From Nitrospirillum amazonense (GTDB lineage: Bacteria > Pseudomonadota > Alphaproteobacteria > Azospirillales > Azospirillaceae), in assembly GCF_007828045.1 (NCBI RefSeq), contig NZ_VITN01000006.1:248001-312000 (forward strand): a DNA stretch of 64,000 nt, read 5' to 3'. Within the stretch, counting starts at the first letter, position 1; every line of letters starts with the position of its first letter. The notes beneath the pieces were generated by a model. It was not told the DNA's origin. It worked only from the letters and a program-made list of their open reading frames with translations, and did not search any database. Of this stretch, positions 24,614 to 33,398 are shown piece by piece. The translations under genes and the position numbers were made by a program.

Positions 24614-24896
24614 GTACGCGCTTTCCGGCAAGGCGCGGGATGACCTGAAACGCATCGCCCAGCAATCATTGGCACAGTGGGGGATGGTTCAGGCGGAGCG
24701 CTATATATTTGGGCTGCACGAATTGTTTGGGCGGTTAGTCACGCTCCCCGATCTGGGGCGTGACGCCGGGGGGATACGCCCAGGCTATCTGCGGATTGAG
24801 AGCGGTAGTCACGTCGTCTTTTATCGCAAGACGGCGAACGGCATTCTGATCGTCCGCGTCCTGCACGCCCATATGGACTTTTCCCGGTACCTGTAG
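24606..24896 (+). CDS. parE: ParE/RelE-superfamily toxin
   Basis: 96 residues, starting at the ATG at 24606 inside the end of parD. The family pattern is clear: YALSGKARDDLKRIAQQSLAQWG at the N-terminus, the LVTLPDLGRDAGGIRPGYLRIESGSHVVFYR central block and a C-terminal ILIVRVLHAHMDFSRYL. ParE toxins poison DNA gyrase, while others of the fold cleave mRNA. The GIRPGYLRI and RVLHxxMD motifs fit ParE. All core motifs are intact, so the toxin is probably active. Confidence 0.93.
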   Translation: MGEYALSGKARDDLKRIAQQSLAQWGMVQAERYIFGLHELFGRLVTLPDLGRDAGGIRPGYLRIESGSHVVFYRKTANGILIVRVLHAHMDFSRYL

Positions 24897-24937
24897 GCCG
24901 GCTGGCCGAGGCACCAGAGGGGTGTCACGCAAAAGCA

Positions 24938-24960
24938 CGTGGGGGCCATAGGCCCCCACG
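24938..24960 (-). terminator. Terminator between parE and the second receptor gene
   Basis: The perfect 10-bp stem CGTGGGGGCC / GGCCCCCACG has a 3-base loop. On the minus strand it is followed by TGCTTTTGC, so it mainly serves the receptor gene that ends at 24968, and it may also stop parDE transcripts. Confidence 0.7.
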
Positions 24961-24967
24961 CGGGCCC

Positions 24968-27121
24968 TCACCACCGATAGCTCACGTTCGCCTTCACGTC
25001 GCGCCCCGGGCCGTACCAGCACCAGATGGTGCTGTAGCACGAGGAGATGTAGCGGCGGTCCAGCAGGTTGGTGGCGTCGATGTTCAGGGTCAGGCCGTCC
25101 AGTTGCGGGGCCAGGTGCTTGAAGTCGTAGCTGCCCATGAGGTCGAACAGGGTGGCGCCGGGGATGGGCAGGGCGGCGTCGCCGGCCGCCCCGTTGAAGC
25201 TGCGGCCGATGTAGCGCACGCCGCCGCCGAAGCCCAGGCCGGCCAGCGGGCCGTCCTGGAGGGTGTAGTTGGCGTAGGCGTTGGCCGTGGTCTGGGGCAC
25301 GGCGTAGGGGCGGGAGCCCTCAAGCCCCGCGTTGTCCTTGGTCACTTGGTTGTCGATGTAGGTGTAGCTGGCGTGCAGCTGCAGGCCCTGGATGGGGCGG
25401 GCGGAGCCCTCCAGTTCCACGCCGCGCGACCGCACCTCGCCCGCCGCGATGGAGGCGGTGGGGAAGCTGGGGTCGGTGGTGGCGACGTTGGTCTCGCGCA
25501 GCTCATACAGGCTGGCGGTCAGCAGGGCGTTCCACACCTTGGGCTGGTACTTCACGCCCACCTCGACCTGCTTGCCCTCCGTCGGGGCCAGCACGTTGCC
25601 GTTCCGGTCCACCGTGGTCTGCGGCAGAAAGGAGGTGGCGTAGGAGACGTAGGGCGCCACGCCGTTGTCGAACAGATAGAGCAGACCGGCGCGGCCGGTG
25701 AACTTGCTCTCATCCTTCGATGTCGTGCCGTTGCTGAGATGGTCCAGCTGGCTGATGTCCAGCCAGTCGTTGCGGCCGCTCAGCACCAGGCGGAAGCCAC
25801 CGAGGGCGATCTGGTCCTGGGCGTAGACGCCGGTCTGGCTCATGTGCAGACGCACGTCGAAGCTGGTGGCCGGCAGGGTCAGGGCGGAGCCGTAGACGGG
25901 GTTGAAGACGTCGATGTCCGCGACGCTGCCGCCGAAGCCCGAGGCCTCCGTCTGCACGGTGTTCTGGAAGTCCACGCCGAAGATCAGATTGTGGGTCAGG
26001 GCGCCGGTGCGCACCACGCCGGTCACGTTGTTGTCCAGTGTGACGTTGTTCAGTTCCTCCCGCGCCACGGCCAGGGCGCGGGCCAGCTTGGTCTCATTGG
26101 CGTCGGTGAAGTAACCGGCGTTGTAGACGCTGTTGTACAGCGTCGTCAGGTGCATGTAGCGGGTGTTCTGGTGCACCGCCCAGTCGTCGTCGAACTTGTG
26201 GGTGAACAGCGAGGTGACCATGTTTTCGGTGCGGTTGAACCGCTCGAAATCCGGCTCGCCATCATAGAAGTCGCGGGCGATCTGGCCGTTCGGGTTGGGC
26301 AGCAGCGAGCCCTGGACCGGCACCGCGCCATAGCCGCCGCTCTTGGGGTCCTGCTGGTGGACGTACAGCACGGTCCAGCTGGTCTTGTCGTCCGGGCGGT
26401 AGGTCAGGCTGGGGCTGATGCCGAAGCGCTGGGATTCGGTGTGGCTGATCTGGGTGTCGGACCGGTCGTTGACCCCCACCAGGCGATAGCTCAGCACGCC
26501 GTTGGCATCCAGGGTGCCGCCGATGTCGGCCGTCTCGCGCACGGTGCCATAGCTGCCGGCGGTCACGCCGACCTCACCGAAGGTCGTCCCCGTGGGCAGC
26601 TTGCTGGTCAGAGCGGCGATGCCGCCGGGGTTGGCGTTGCCGTAGAGGACAGAGGCGGGGCCCTTCACCACCTCCACCCGCTCCAGGAAGGACAGGTCGA
26701 TCTGCGGGATGGCGTAGCCGTTGAGCGAACTGATGAGGTGCAGGCCGTCCAGGTACTGGTCGGCGTTGAAGCCGCGCACGGTCATCAAATCATAGCGGCC
26801 GGCGGTGTTGCCGCGCGTGTCGGTGGCGACACCGGCGGTGTAGTTCAGGGCGTCGTTCAGGTTCTCCGCCACGCGCAGGTTCAGCTCATCCCGGGTGATC
26901 ACGCTGACCGACTGCGGCGTTTCCACCAGCGGGGCCGCGGTCTTCAGGGCGCTGGCGGCATCGGTGGGGGAACGTTCGCCGAGGATGACCACCTCGTTGG
27001 AGGCGGTGGCGTCGGCTGCCGCGTCATCAGCCCGGGCGGTGCCGGCGGCCAGGGCGACCACCGAGACGGCCGAGGCCAGTGCCAAGGGATACACAGAGAG
27101 GAACTGCCGCAGGTTGCTCAC
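24968..27121 (-). CDS. TonB-dependent siderophore receptor (ferrichrome/ferrioxamine-type)
   Basis: 717 residues if started at the GTG at 27121, preceded by CGGAG. An in-frame ATG at 27154 lies inside the Fur-box-like sequence and would lengthen the leader. Signal peptide SNLRQFLSVYPLALASAVSVVALAAGTARA. The plug domain has ETPQSVSVITRDELNLR, YDLMTVRGFNADQYLDGL and [28 protein letters not shown]. The C-terminus NIDATNLLDRRYISSC...WCWYGPGRDV is like FhuA/FoxA/FhuE-type hydroxamate receptors, including the Cys pair near the last strand. It imports ferric hydroxamates through the outer membrane. It stands alone, divergent from the M16 peptidase gene. Confidence 0.92.
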   Translation of the reverse strand: MSNLRQFLSVYPLALASAVSVVALAAGTARADDAAADATASNEVVILGERSPTDAASALKTAAPLVETPQSVSVITRDELNLRVAENLNDALNYTAGVATDTRGNTAGRYDLMTVRGFNADQYLDGLHLISSLNGYAIPQIDLSFLERVEVVKGPASVLYGNANPGGIAALTSKLPTGTTFGEVGVTAGSYGTVRETADIGGTLDANGVLSYRLVGVNDRSDTQISHTESQRFGISPSLTYRPDDKTSWTVLYVHQQDPKSGGYGAVPVQGSLLPNPNGQIARDFYDGEPDFERFNRTENMVTSLFTHKFDDDWAVHQNTRYMHLTTLYNSVYNAGYFTDANETKLARALAVAREELNNVTLDNNVTGVVRTGALTHNLIFGVDFQNTVQTEASGFGGSVADIDVFNPVYGSALTLPATSFDVRLHMSQTGVYAQDQIALGGFRLVLSGRNDWLDISQLDHLSNGTTSKDESKFTGRAGLLYLFDNGVAPYVSYATSFLPQTTVDRNGNVLAPTEGKQVEVGVKYQPKVWNALLTASLYELRETNVATTDPSFPTASIAAGEVRSRGVELEGSARPIQGLQLHASYTYIDNQVTKDNAGLEGSRPYAVPQTTANAYANYTLQDGPLAGLGFGGGVRYIGRSFNGAAGDAALPIPGATLFDLMGSYDFKHLAPQLDGLTLNIDATNLLDRRYISSCYSTIWCWYGPGRDVKANVSYRW

Positions 27122-27133
27122 GGTATAGGCTCC

Positions 27134-27152
27134 GAAACTAATAATTATTCTC
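27134..27152 (-). promoter_or_regulatory. Fur-box-like operator of the second siderophore receptor
   Basis: On the minus strand GAGAATAATTATTAGTTTC matches 13 of 19 positions of the classical consensus GATAATGATAATCATTATC. It ends 12 bases before the GTG start of the receptor. Strongly A/T-rich in a GC-rich region. Binding by Fur is inferred. Confidence 0.65.
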
Positions 27153-27186
27153 ATTTTCCAACCGGATGGTTATGCGTCGGTGTTGT

Positions 27187-27207
27187 GAATGCAAGTGACT
27201 TTCATTC
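27187..27207. promoter_or_regulatory. Near-perfect 21-bp dyad upstream of the second receptor
   Basis: The arms GAATGcAAGT and ACTTtCATTC around a central G pair at 9 of 10 positions. It lies 66 bases upstream of the receptor GTG and 226 bases upstream of the M16 peptidase ATG, in the 311-base spacer 27122-27432. The flanking bases resemble the dyad at 20053-20077. Probably a second iron-responsive site. Confidence 0.55.
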
Positions 27208-27432
27208 GTGCATGGCAGCGTCCCGCCCGCCGGCATGGGCCCCGGGGGCGGGGCCGCCTCACACCCCGCTTCCGGCCCTCGGGGCAAGGGCAAGGGTGGC
27301 GGGATCGTTTTGTTACAACGAATTAACCAAATGCCCCGCCTCAGCCGGCCGGTTTTGGGCTATGTAGGAACCAGGCCCATTCCCGGACGCCGCAGTCGCG
27401 CGGCCGGCAGCCCAAGAAGGAAGACGGCACCC

Positions 27433-30360
27433 ATGATGCGCTTCACCCGCACGCTCTCGGCCCTGGCCCTGTCCACGGCCCTCTGCTCCAGCCTGCCCGC
27501 GCTGGCAGGGGGGATCGGGGCGGCCGACACGCCCATCGTGCCGGGGGCGGAGGTACCGGGTGGCAAGGTGTCGGTGCCGCCGTTGGCCATCACCGAGCGC
27601 ACGCTGGCCAACGGCCTGAAGGTCATCGCCCTGCCGGACACCACCACGCCCACCGTGTCGGTGCAGGTGTGGTACAGCGTCGGCTCCAAGGACGACCCCA
27701 AGGGGCGCAGCGGCTTCGCCCACCTCTTCGAGCACATGATGTTCAAGAGCACGCGCGACATGGCCGCGGAGCAGTTCGACCGCCTGACGGAGGATGTGGG
27801 CGGCTACAACAACGCCTCCACCAACGCCGACTACACCGATTACTTCGAGACCGTGCCCGCCAACCACCTGGAGCGCATCCTGTGGGCGGAGGCGCAGCGC
27901 ATGGGCTCCCTCGTCGTGGATGAGGAGAACTTCAAGTCCGAGCGCGACGTGGTGAAGGAGGAATTGCGGCAGCGGGTGCTGGCCCAGCCCTACGGCAAGC
28001 TGTTCTACCTCATGTTCCCGCAGGTCAGCTTCAAGGTGCACCCCTATGGCCGGCCCGGCATCGGCAGCATCGAGGATCTGGACGCCGCCACCCTGCAGGA
28101 TGTGCAGGCCTTCCACGCCACCTATTACCGGCCGGACAACGCCACCCTGGTGGTGGTGGGCAACTTCAAGCCGGAGGAGCTGAACGCCTGGGTGGACAAG
28201 TATTTCGGCCCGCTGACCCATCCGGCCACCCCCATCCCGCGCGTGACGGCGGTGGAGCCGGCGCGGACCGCCCCGCAGACCCTGACGGTGACGGAGGCCA
28301 ACGCGCCGCTGCCGGCCGTGCTGCTGAGCTACCCCTTCCCCAAGGCGACCGACAAGGACCTGCCGGCCCTGCTGGTGCTGGACAGCATCCTGGGCCATGG
28401 CGACAGCAGCCGCCTCAACCAGTCCCTGGTCTATGAGAAGCAGGTGGCCAGCCAGGTCTTCACCTTCCAGGAGGTGAACCAGCAGCCGGGCGCCTACGCC
28501 ATCGGCGCCATCCTGGCCGGCGGCGCCACGGCCGAGGCGGGGGAGAAGGCTCTGCTGGAGGAACTGGACAAGGTGTCCAAGGATGGCGTGACGGAGGCCG
28601 AGCTGGCCGCCGCCCGCAACCAGCTGGTGACCGATGAGCTGGAGGAGCGGGAGACGGCCAACGGCCGCGCCAGCCTGCTGGCCCGCGCCGCCGTCATCTT
28701 CGGCGACCCCAAGCGCGCCGACACCCTGCTGGCCGACGTGCAGGCGGTGACGGCCGACGATGTGAAGCGGGTGGCCGCCACCTGGCTGAAGCCCGAGACC
28801 AAGATTTCCGTGCGCTACGTTCCGGCCGATGGTCCCGAGAAGGGGACGGACACGGTGGCGACCTCCACCGGCATCGACGCCGCCCCGCTGGTGGTGCCGG
28901 CCGACCTGAAGGTGGTGCAGCCGGCCCCGGCCGACCAGCGCCAGGCCCCGCCCACCGCCGGCCCCGCCGTGGACGCGGCCCTGCCGCAGCCGGTGGAAAA
29001 GCGCCTGGCCAACGGCCTGCGCGTCATCGTGGCGCCCACCCATGGCGTGCCGCTGATCCAGGCCAGCCTGCGCATCGGCGGCGGCGGGGCGGTGGATCCG
29101 GCGCGCCTGCCCGGCACCGCGGCCATGACGGCTAGCGTCCTGACCAAGGGCACGGCCAAGCGCTCCGCGCCCGAGATCGCGCGCGATGTCGAGGCGCTGG
29201 GCGGCACCCTGAACGCCGCCGCCGGCTGGGACGGGTCGGAACTGTCGCTGCTGGTGAAGGGCGACGTGCTGGCCCCGGCGATGGAGATCTTCGCCGATGT
29301 GGCCCGCAACCCGGCTTTCCAGAAGGAGGAGCTGGAGCGGGAGCGGCACCAGGCGCTGGACGGCCTGTCGGTCGCGCTGAAGGACCCGGCCGGCCTGGCC
29401 AAGCTGGTGGGCCCGCGCGTGCTCTATGCCGACGCCGCCTATGGCCATCCCCTCACCGGCACGCCCAAATCGCTGGCGGCGCTGAAGCCCGCCGACCTCT
29501 CCGCCTATCACCACACCTGGTGGCGGCCGGACAACGCCACCCTGGTGTTGGCCGGCCCGCTGACGGCGGAGCAGGGCTTCGCCATCGCGGAAAAGCTGTT
29601 CGGTGACTGGGCCAAGCCGGCGGCGGCCCTGCCGGCGCTGCCGTCCTCCCCGGCCCAGCCGGCCGGGCGCGCCGTGGTGGTGGACCTGCCCAAGGCGGGC
29701 CAGGCGGCGGTGCTGGTGGTGCGGCCGGGCCTGGCGCGGTCGGACAAGGATTATTACCCGGCCAGCGTCGCCAACGCCGTGCTGGGCGTGGGCTATTCCT
29801 CGCGCCTGAACCAGGAGATCCGCATCAAGCGGGGCCTGAGCTACGGCGCCGGCTCCGCGCTGGATTTCCGCCGCGTGCCGGGGCCCTTCGTGGCCAGCAC
29901 CCAGACCAAGAACCCCTCCGCCCCCGAGGTCGCCGGCCTGATCATGGCGGAGATGGGCAAGCTGGGCACCCAGGCGCCGGCGGAGACGGAACTGGCCGGC
30001 CGCAAGGCCGTGCTGATCGGCAATTTCGGCCGCACGGTGGAAACCACCCACGGCGTGGCCAGCCTGGTCGGCAGCCTGGCCCTGCAGGGCGTCGATCTGG
30101 CGGAGATCGGCCGCTACATCGCCAGCGTCCAGGCGGTGACCCCCGCCCAGGTGCAGGCCGCCGCCGCCCGCACCCTGTCGCCGGCCCAGAGCAGCCTGGT
30201 GGTGGTGGGCGACAGCGCCCAGTTCCTGCCCGCCCTGAAGCAGAAATACCCCAAGGTGCAGGTCATCCCCGCCGCCCAGCTGAACCTGGACAGCGGCAGC
30301 CTGAAGGCGGCGCCCAAGAAGGACGCGGGCAAGGCCGACGCCAAGGCTGGGCAGCCGTAA
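27433..30360 (+). CDS. Periplasmic M16 zinc peptidase with two peptidase domains
   Basis: 975 residues from the ATG at 27433 (a second ATG follows at 27436), with AAGGAAGA upstream. Signal peptide MMRFTRTLSALALSTALCSSLPALAGG. The first M16 unit has the inverted zinc motif H97-L-F-E-H101 in FAHLFEHMMFKST and a downstream acidic ligand in ERDVVKEELRQR. The second unit (from about residue 520, LPQPVEKRLANGLRVIVAPTHG) lacks HxxEH and is the usual inactive partner; its EIRIKRGLSYGAGSAL is the R/Y substrate-binding block. Such clamshell enzymes degrade peptides in the periplasm. A Lys/Ala-rich tail ends the protein. Downstream the DUF1579 gene follows after 15 bases. Confidence 0.93.
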   Translation: MMRFTRTLSALALSTALCSSLPALAGGIGAADTPIVPGAEVPGGKVSVPPLAITERTLANGLKVIALPDTTTPTVSVQVWYSVGSKDDPKGRSGFAHLFEHMMFKSTRDMAAEQFDRLTEDVGGYNNASTNADYTDYFETVPANHLERILWAEAQRMGSLVVDEENFKSERDVVKEELRQRVLAQPYGKLFYLMFPQVSFKVHPYGRPGIGSIEDLDAATLQDVQAFHATYYRPDNATLVVVGNFKPEELNAWVDKYFGPLTHPATPIPRVTAVEPARTAPQTLTVTEANAPLPAVLLSYPFPKATDKDLPALLVLDSILGHGDSSRLNQSLVYEKQVASQVFTFQEVNQQPGAYAIGAILAGGATAEAGEKALLEELDKVSKDGVTEAELAAARNQLVTDELEERETANGRASLLARAAVIFGDPKRADTLLADVQAVTADDVKRVAATWLKPETKISVRYVPADGPEKGTDTVATSTGIDAAPLVVPADLKVVQPAPADQRQAPPTAGPAVDAALPQPVEKRLANGLRVIVAPTHGVPLIQASLRIGGGGAVDPARLPGTAAMTASVLTKGTAKRSAPEIARDVEALGGTLNAAAGWDGSELSLLVKGDVLAPAMEIFADVARNPAFQKEELERERHQALDGLSVALKDPAGLAKLVGPRVLYADAAYGHPLTGTPKSLAALKPADLSAYHHTWWRPDNATLVLAGPLTAEQGFAIAEKLFGDWAKPAAALPALPSSPAQPAGRAVVVDLPKAGQAAVLVVRPGLARSDKDYYPASVANAVLGVGYSSRLNQEIRIKRGLSYGAGSALDFRRVPGPFVASTQTKNPSAPEVAGLIMAEMGKLGTQAPAETELAGRKAVLIGNFGRTVETTHGVASLVGSLALQGVDLAEIGRYIASVQAVTPAQVQAAAARTLSPAQSSLVVVGDSAQFLPALKQKYPKVQVIPAAQLNLDSGSLKAAPKKDAGKADAKAGQP

Positions 30361-30375
30361 GCCGGGGGGAAGGCC

Positions 30376-30873
30376 ATGCATGAGGAGATGCGGCGGCTGA
30401 CCGCCGCCTTCGCCGGCGAGTGGGCGGGCACGGAGGCGGTGCAGCCCAGCCCCTTCGGTCCCGGCGGCCCTGGCCCAAACAGTGTGGGGGTGGCGCGCAT
30501 GACCGTGCGTTCCGCGCTCAACGGCCACCACCTGGTGCTGGACTATGTCTTCGACCGGGGGGAGGCCGGCGCCTTCACCGCCCACGGCGTCCTGACCTGG
30601 GACCCCGACGTGGCCGTGCACCTGCTGTTCTGGTTCGACGACATGGGCTATGTGCCGGCCAGGCCGGCCCCCGGCCTATGGGGCCCGGTGGAGGGGGTGG
30701 ATGAGGCGGGCGCCGAAGGCTACACCTTCATCCGCACCTCCCCGCGCGGCCGCGCCCGTCATCGCTATTGGTGGCCGATGCCGGACCACATGGAAACCAC
30801 CATCGACCGCTCCACCGACGGCGGCCTGACCTGGACGCCCTTCCTCAAGGGCAGCTACCGGCGGCAGGCATAA
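30376..30873 (+). CDS. DUF1579-like protein
   Basis: 165 residues, no signal peptide. The opening MHEEMRRLTAAFAGEWAGTEAVQPSP and the later ALNGHHLVLDYVFDRG and TWDPDVAVHLLFWFDDMG are typical of the DUF1579 lipocalin-like barrel family, whose function is unknown. The end has the strand THIRTS-like segment (TFIRTSPRGRARHRYWW) and a GLTWTPFLKGSY finish. It starts 15 bases after the M16 peptidase with GGGGGAAGG as ribosome-binding site, so the two are probably co-transcribed. Family likely, role unknown. Confidence 0.7.
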   Translation: MHEEMRRLTAAFAGEWAGTEAVQPSPFGPGGPGPNSVGVARMTVRSALNGHHLVLDYVFDRGEAGAFTAHGVLTWDPDVAVHLLFWFDDMGYVPARPAPGLWGPVEGVDEAGAEGYTFIRTSPRGRARHRYWWPMPDHMETTIDRSTDGGLTWTPFLKGSYRRQA

Positions 30874-30895
30874 GAAACGCAGGGAACAGCTTAAC

Positions 30896-31573
30896 TCAGG
30901 CCGCCTTGGACGCCGCCTTGGTCTGGTACATCAGCACGTCGGCGCGGTGCAGCACCTCGTCCTCGCGGTCGTCGGCGCCATAGGCCTGGCAGCCGAAGCT
31001 GGCCTTCAGGGGCAGGCTGTGGGTCTGCCAGTCCAGCGCCATCTGGTGCAGGGTGGCGGACAGGGCCTCGGCACGCTGCATGCCCTGGTCGGGCGCCACG
31101 CGGGTCAGCAGCACGGCGAACTCGTCACCGCCCAGGCGGGCCACGATGTCCTGGGCGCGCACATGGTCGGCCAGGGTGCGGCCCACCATGCGCAGGTAGG
31201 CATCGCCGGCCTGGTGGCCGTGCACGTCGTTGATGCGCTTGAAGCCGTCGAGGTCGACCATCACCAGCACGCCGCCCCGGCCGCCGCGCCGCGCGCCCGC
31301 CAGCTCGCGCCGGAACGCGACTTGGAAGCCGCGCCGGTTCAGCAGGCCGGTCAGCTCATCCGTGGTGCTCAGCGTTTCCAGGTAATCGATGCGGTCGCGC
31401 TGTTCGGTGATGATGCGCTCCGCGTCCGCCAGGCGCATGGCCAGTTCCTGCACCAGCAGCTGGTTCAGGCTGGCCGCCGCCTCGGGACCGCGCAGGCCCA
31501 CCGGCATCTGGCCCCGGGGCAGGGTCAGGTTGATGGCGGGCATCAGGGGCAGGGCGGTGTCCGGCGGGGTCAT
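30896..31573 (-). CDS. Diguanylate cyclase (GGDEF domain)
   Basis: 225 residues from the ATG at 31573, with ACGGAGT upstream; the ATG at 31630 lacks such a site. After a variable N-terminus a short coiled coil (EAAASLNQLLVQELAMRLADAERIITEQRD) leads into the GGDEF domain. That domain has the lead-in STTDELTGLLNRRGF, the catalytic GGDEF in ARLGGDEFAVLL, and an I-site RAQD five residues before it. So it should make c-di-GMP from two GTP and be inhibited by product. No sensor or membrane domain is present; activity may depend on coiled-coil dimerisation. The 352-base spacer to EipB (31574-31925) holds both promoters and nothing else I can name. Confidence 0.92.
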   Translation of the reverse strand: MTPPDTALPLMPAINLTLPRGQMPVGLRGPEAAASLNQLLVQELAMRLADAERIITEQRDRIDYLETLSTTDELTGLLNRRGFQVAFRRELAGARRGGRGGVLVMVDLDGFKRINDVHGHQAGDAYLRMVGRTLADHVRAQDIVARLGGDEFAVLLTRVAPDQGMQRAEALSATLHQMALDWQTHSLPLKASFGCQAYGADDREDEVLHRADVLMYQTKAASKAA

Positions 31574-31925
31574 GGGCGCTACTCCGTTTGGGGCGTCGGG
31601 ATGACGTGAACCGGAGATCGCAAGGGCCATGCCGCTATCTATATCATTGAAATAAAAGGATTTGCGTTTTGCAGGGGTAGGTCGCGCCCCGCCTGCGGCA
31701 GTTTTTGCCGACCCCCTTTCGGCAGGCTCCACCGGCAATGTCTGCCCCCTATTCCAAACGGTAGGGGATCGAGGACGACGACGGGGGGCGGTGGGGCCGT
31801 ATCACCCAAAGGTTCCCCAGGCGTCCGTTGGCGTGCGGCGCCCTGTGACGACAAGAAGCTTGGCGTCGGCCCCCGGGACACGGCATGCTGGGGGTTCGGG
31901 CCTGGCCCGGGTTGAGGTAGCGAGA

Positions 31926-32864
31926 GTGACGATAAGAATGCGCGCACGTCTGGTGAGCATGGGTTTGGCGTCCCTGGCCGTTCTGGCCCTGCCGGTGGCA
32001 ATGGCCGTCGGCGCCACGCCCCCGTCGTCGGCGGCCCCCGCGGCGCCGCCCGCCGCTTCGCCCGCCGCCCCGCCCACGGTCGCCCCAACCTCCAACGGCG
32101 GCCCCATGGCCGGCACGGTCATGGCGGTGGGGGCGCAGATGTCTCCCCACCGCGCCGCCTATCGCCTGACGCTGGCCTCTTCGCGTGAGGGCAGCCGCGT
32201 CACCGGCGTGGTCGGCGCCATGAACTTCGCCTGGAACGACGTCTGCCGCGGCTGGACCACGGAACAGCGCTTCCAGATCCGCTTCCTCTATTCCGAGGCG
32301 GACGACCAGGAGATGACCACCAGCTACACGACGTGGGAGGCCAAGGACGGCAGCGTCTACCGCTTCAACGTCCGCAAGCAGGTCACCGGCCAGCCGGATG
32401 AGGAGATGAAGGGGGTGGCGACCCTGAACGGCGAGGATGGCGGCGTCGCCCATTTCGAGAAGCCCAAGCCGCAGGATGTCGAGCTGGCCCCCGGCACCGT
32501 CTTCCCCACCGCCCACACCCTGCTGCTCATCAACCAGGCCCGCCACGGCGACACGCCGGTCTACGTCCGCCCCGTGTTCGACGGGTCGGAGGCGGAGGAG
32601 GCGGGCCCCGTCTCGGCCGTTATCGGCAAGGCCAAGCCCCTGGCCAAGGACGCCATCGTCGTGGCCGCCCTGCACAAGGACAAGGCCTGGCCCGTGCACC
32701 TGGCCTTCTTCGCCAACGACGACCAGCAGGCGCTGCCCGACTACGACACCGCGATGATGCTGATGGACAACGGCATCGTGCAGTCCATGCTGATCGATTA
32801 CGGCGACTTCAAGGTGCGGGCCGAACTGGTGGCGCTGGAACCCCTGCCCAAGCCCGCCTGCTGA
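31926..32864 (+). CDS. Cell-envelope integrity protein EipB (DUF1849)
   Basis: 312 residues from the GTG at 31926, which has TTGAGG 8-13 bases upstream; the ATG at 31938 is the alternative. Signal peptide (RARLVSMGLASLAVLALPVAMAVGA), then a Pro/Ala-rich linker of about 45 residues. The DUF1849 core starts at MSPHRAAYRLTLASS and includes NDVCRGWTTEQRFQIRFLY. The family forms a periplasmic beta-spiral; in Brucella EipB a conserved disulfide closes it. Here Cys in DVCRGW and the C-terminal Cys (LPKPAC) are the matching pair. It contributes to envelope stability under stress. The long Ala/Pro linker is unusual. Confidence 0.88.
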   Translation: MTIRMRARLVSMGLASLAVLALPVAMAVGATPPSSAAPAAPPAASPAAPPTVAPTSNGGPMAGTVMAVGAQMSPHRAAYRLTLASSREGSRVTGVVGAMNFAWNDVCRGWTTEQRFQIRFLYSEADDQEMTTSYTTWEAKDGSVYRFNVRKQVTGQPDEEMKGVATLNGEDGGVAHFEKPKPQDVELAPGTVFPTAHTLLLINQARHGDTPVYVRPVFDGSEAEEAGPVSAVIGKAKPLAKDAIVVAALHKDKAWPVHLAFFANDDQQALPDYDTAMMLMDNGIVQSMLIDYGDFKVRAELVALEPLPKPAC

Positions 32865-32870
32865 GGCGCA

Positions 32871-32907
32871 GTGGCGTATTGGCAGTGGCGTATCGGCCGT
32901 GGCGTAT
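32871..32907. repeat. Three copies of GTGGCGTAT at 14-bp spacing
   Basis: GTGGCGTAT occurs at 32871-32879, 32885-32893 and 32899-32907, immediately after the EipB stop and touching the vapC stop. Fixed 14-base period. Probably a degenerate tandem repeat; it might mark the transcript ends of two convergent genes. Confidence 0.6.
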
Positions 32908-33398
32908 CAAAAGCGCAGGAACAAGCTTTTCAGCCATACGGGGCTGGTCTTGGCCGCCTGGCGCCAGTCGGCGATGTCCTCCTGCGCCTCGCCGGCGGCG
33001 TAGCCCCAGGGGTTGAACACCTTTAGCCGGCCGGTGCGGTAGGCGGCGACGTTGGGCGTGACCACCGTCAGGCCGTGCACCAGGGCGGTGGCGGCCAGCA
33101 GGGCGTCGCGGTTGTTGGGCAGGGCGACGCCGACGCGCCGCAAGGCCACGGCCGCGTCCACGGGCAGGATGCGCCCCTCGAACGCCACCATCACCCGGTC
33201 GTCCAGCCAGGCGCGCAGCGCCGCGCCGGCGGCCTTGTCCGTCCGCTCCGCCTTGGCGACCGACTCCGCCAGCTCCATCAGGCTGAGGGCCGATAGGAAC
33301 AGCTGCTGGCGGGGGACATCGGCGGCCCAGGCGCGCACGCCGGCGTCCGCCTTCGCCCCGCGCAGCTCCAGGATGACCGGGGTGTCCAGCAGGAACAT
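32907..33398 (-). CDS. vapC: VapC-type PIN-domain ribonuclease toxin
   Basis: 163 residues. PIN-domain acidic residues are visible: MFLLDTPVILELRG (first Asp), SLMELAESVAKAE (conserved Glu after the second helix), LPNNRDALLAATALVHGLTVVTPNVAAYRTG (Asp of the active site and the VTxN motif). VapC proteins are Mg2+-dependent RNases, commonly cleaving tRNA or rRNA. The C-terminal ~30 residues (GYAAGEAQEDIADWRQAAK...) exceed the usual ~135-residue length. Its ATG overlaps the stop of the antitoxin (TGATG). All acidic positions look intact. Confidence 0.9.
   Translation of the reverse strand: MFLLDTPVILELRGAKADAGVRAWAADVPRQQLFLSALSLMELAESVAKAERTDKAAGAALRAWLDDRVMVAFEGRILPVDAAVALRRVGVALPNNRDALLAATALVHGLTVVTPNVAAYRTGRLKVFNPWGYAAGEAQEDIADWRQAAKTSPVWLKSLFLRF

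Noticed and set aside
27121-27154. ATG at 27154 as the start of the second receptor
   Set aside because: It overlaps the Fur-like box and lacks a ribosome-binding site, while the GTG at 27121 follows CGGAG.
25103-27367. A 754-codon open frame antisense to the second siderophore receptor
   Set aside because: The receptor has signal peptide, plug and barrel motifs; the antisense frame has none.
27313-30621. A 1100-codon open frame antisense to the M16 peptidase
   Set aside because: Same GC-skew effect; low-complexity product and no ribosome-binding site or family.
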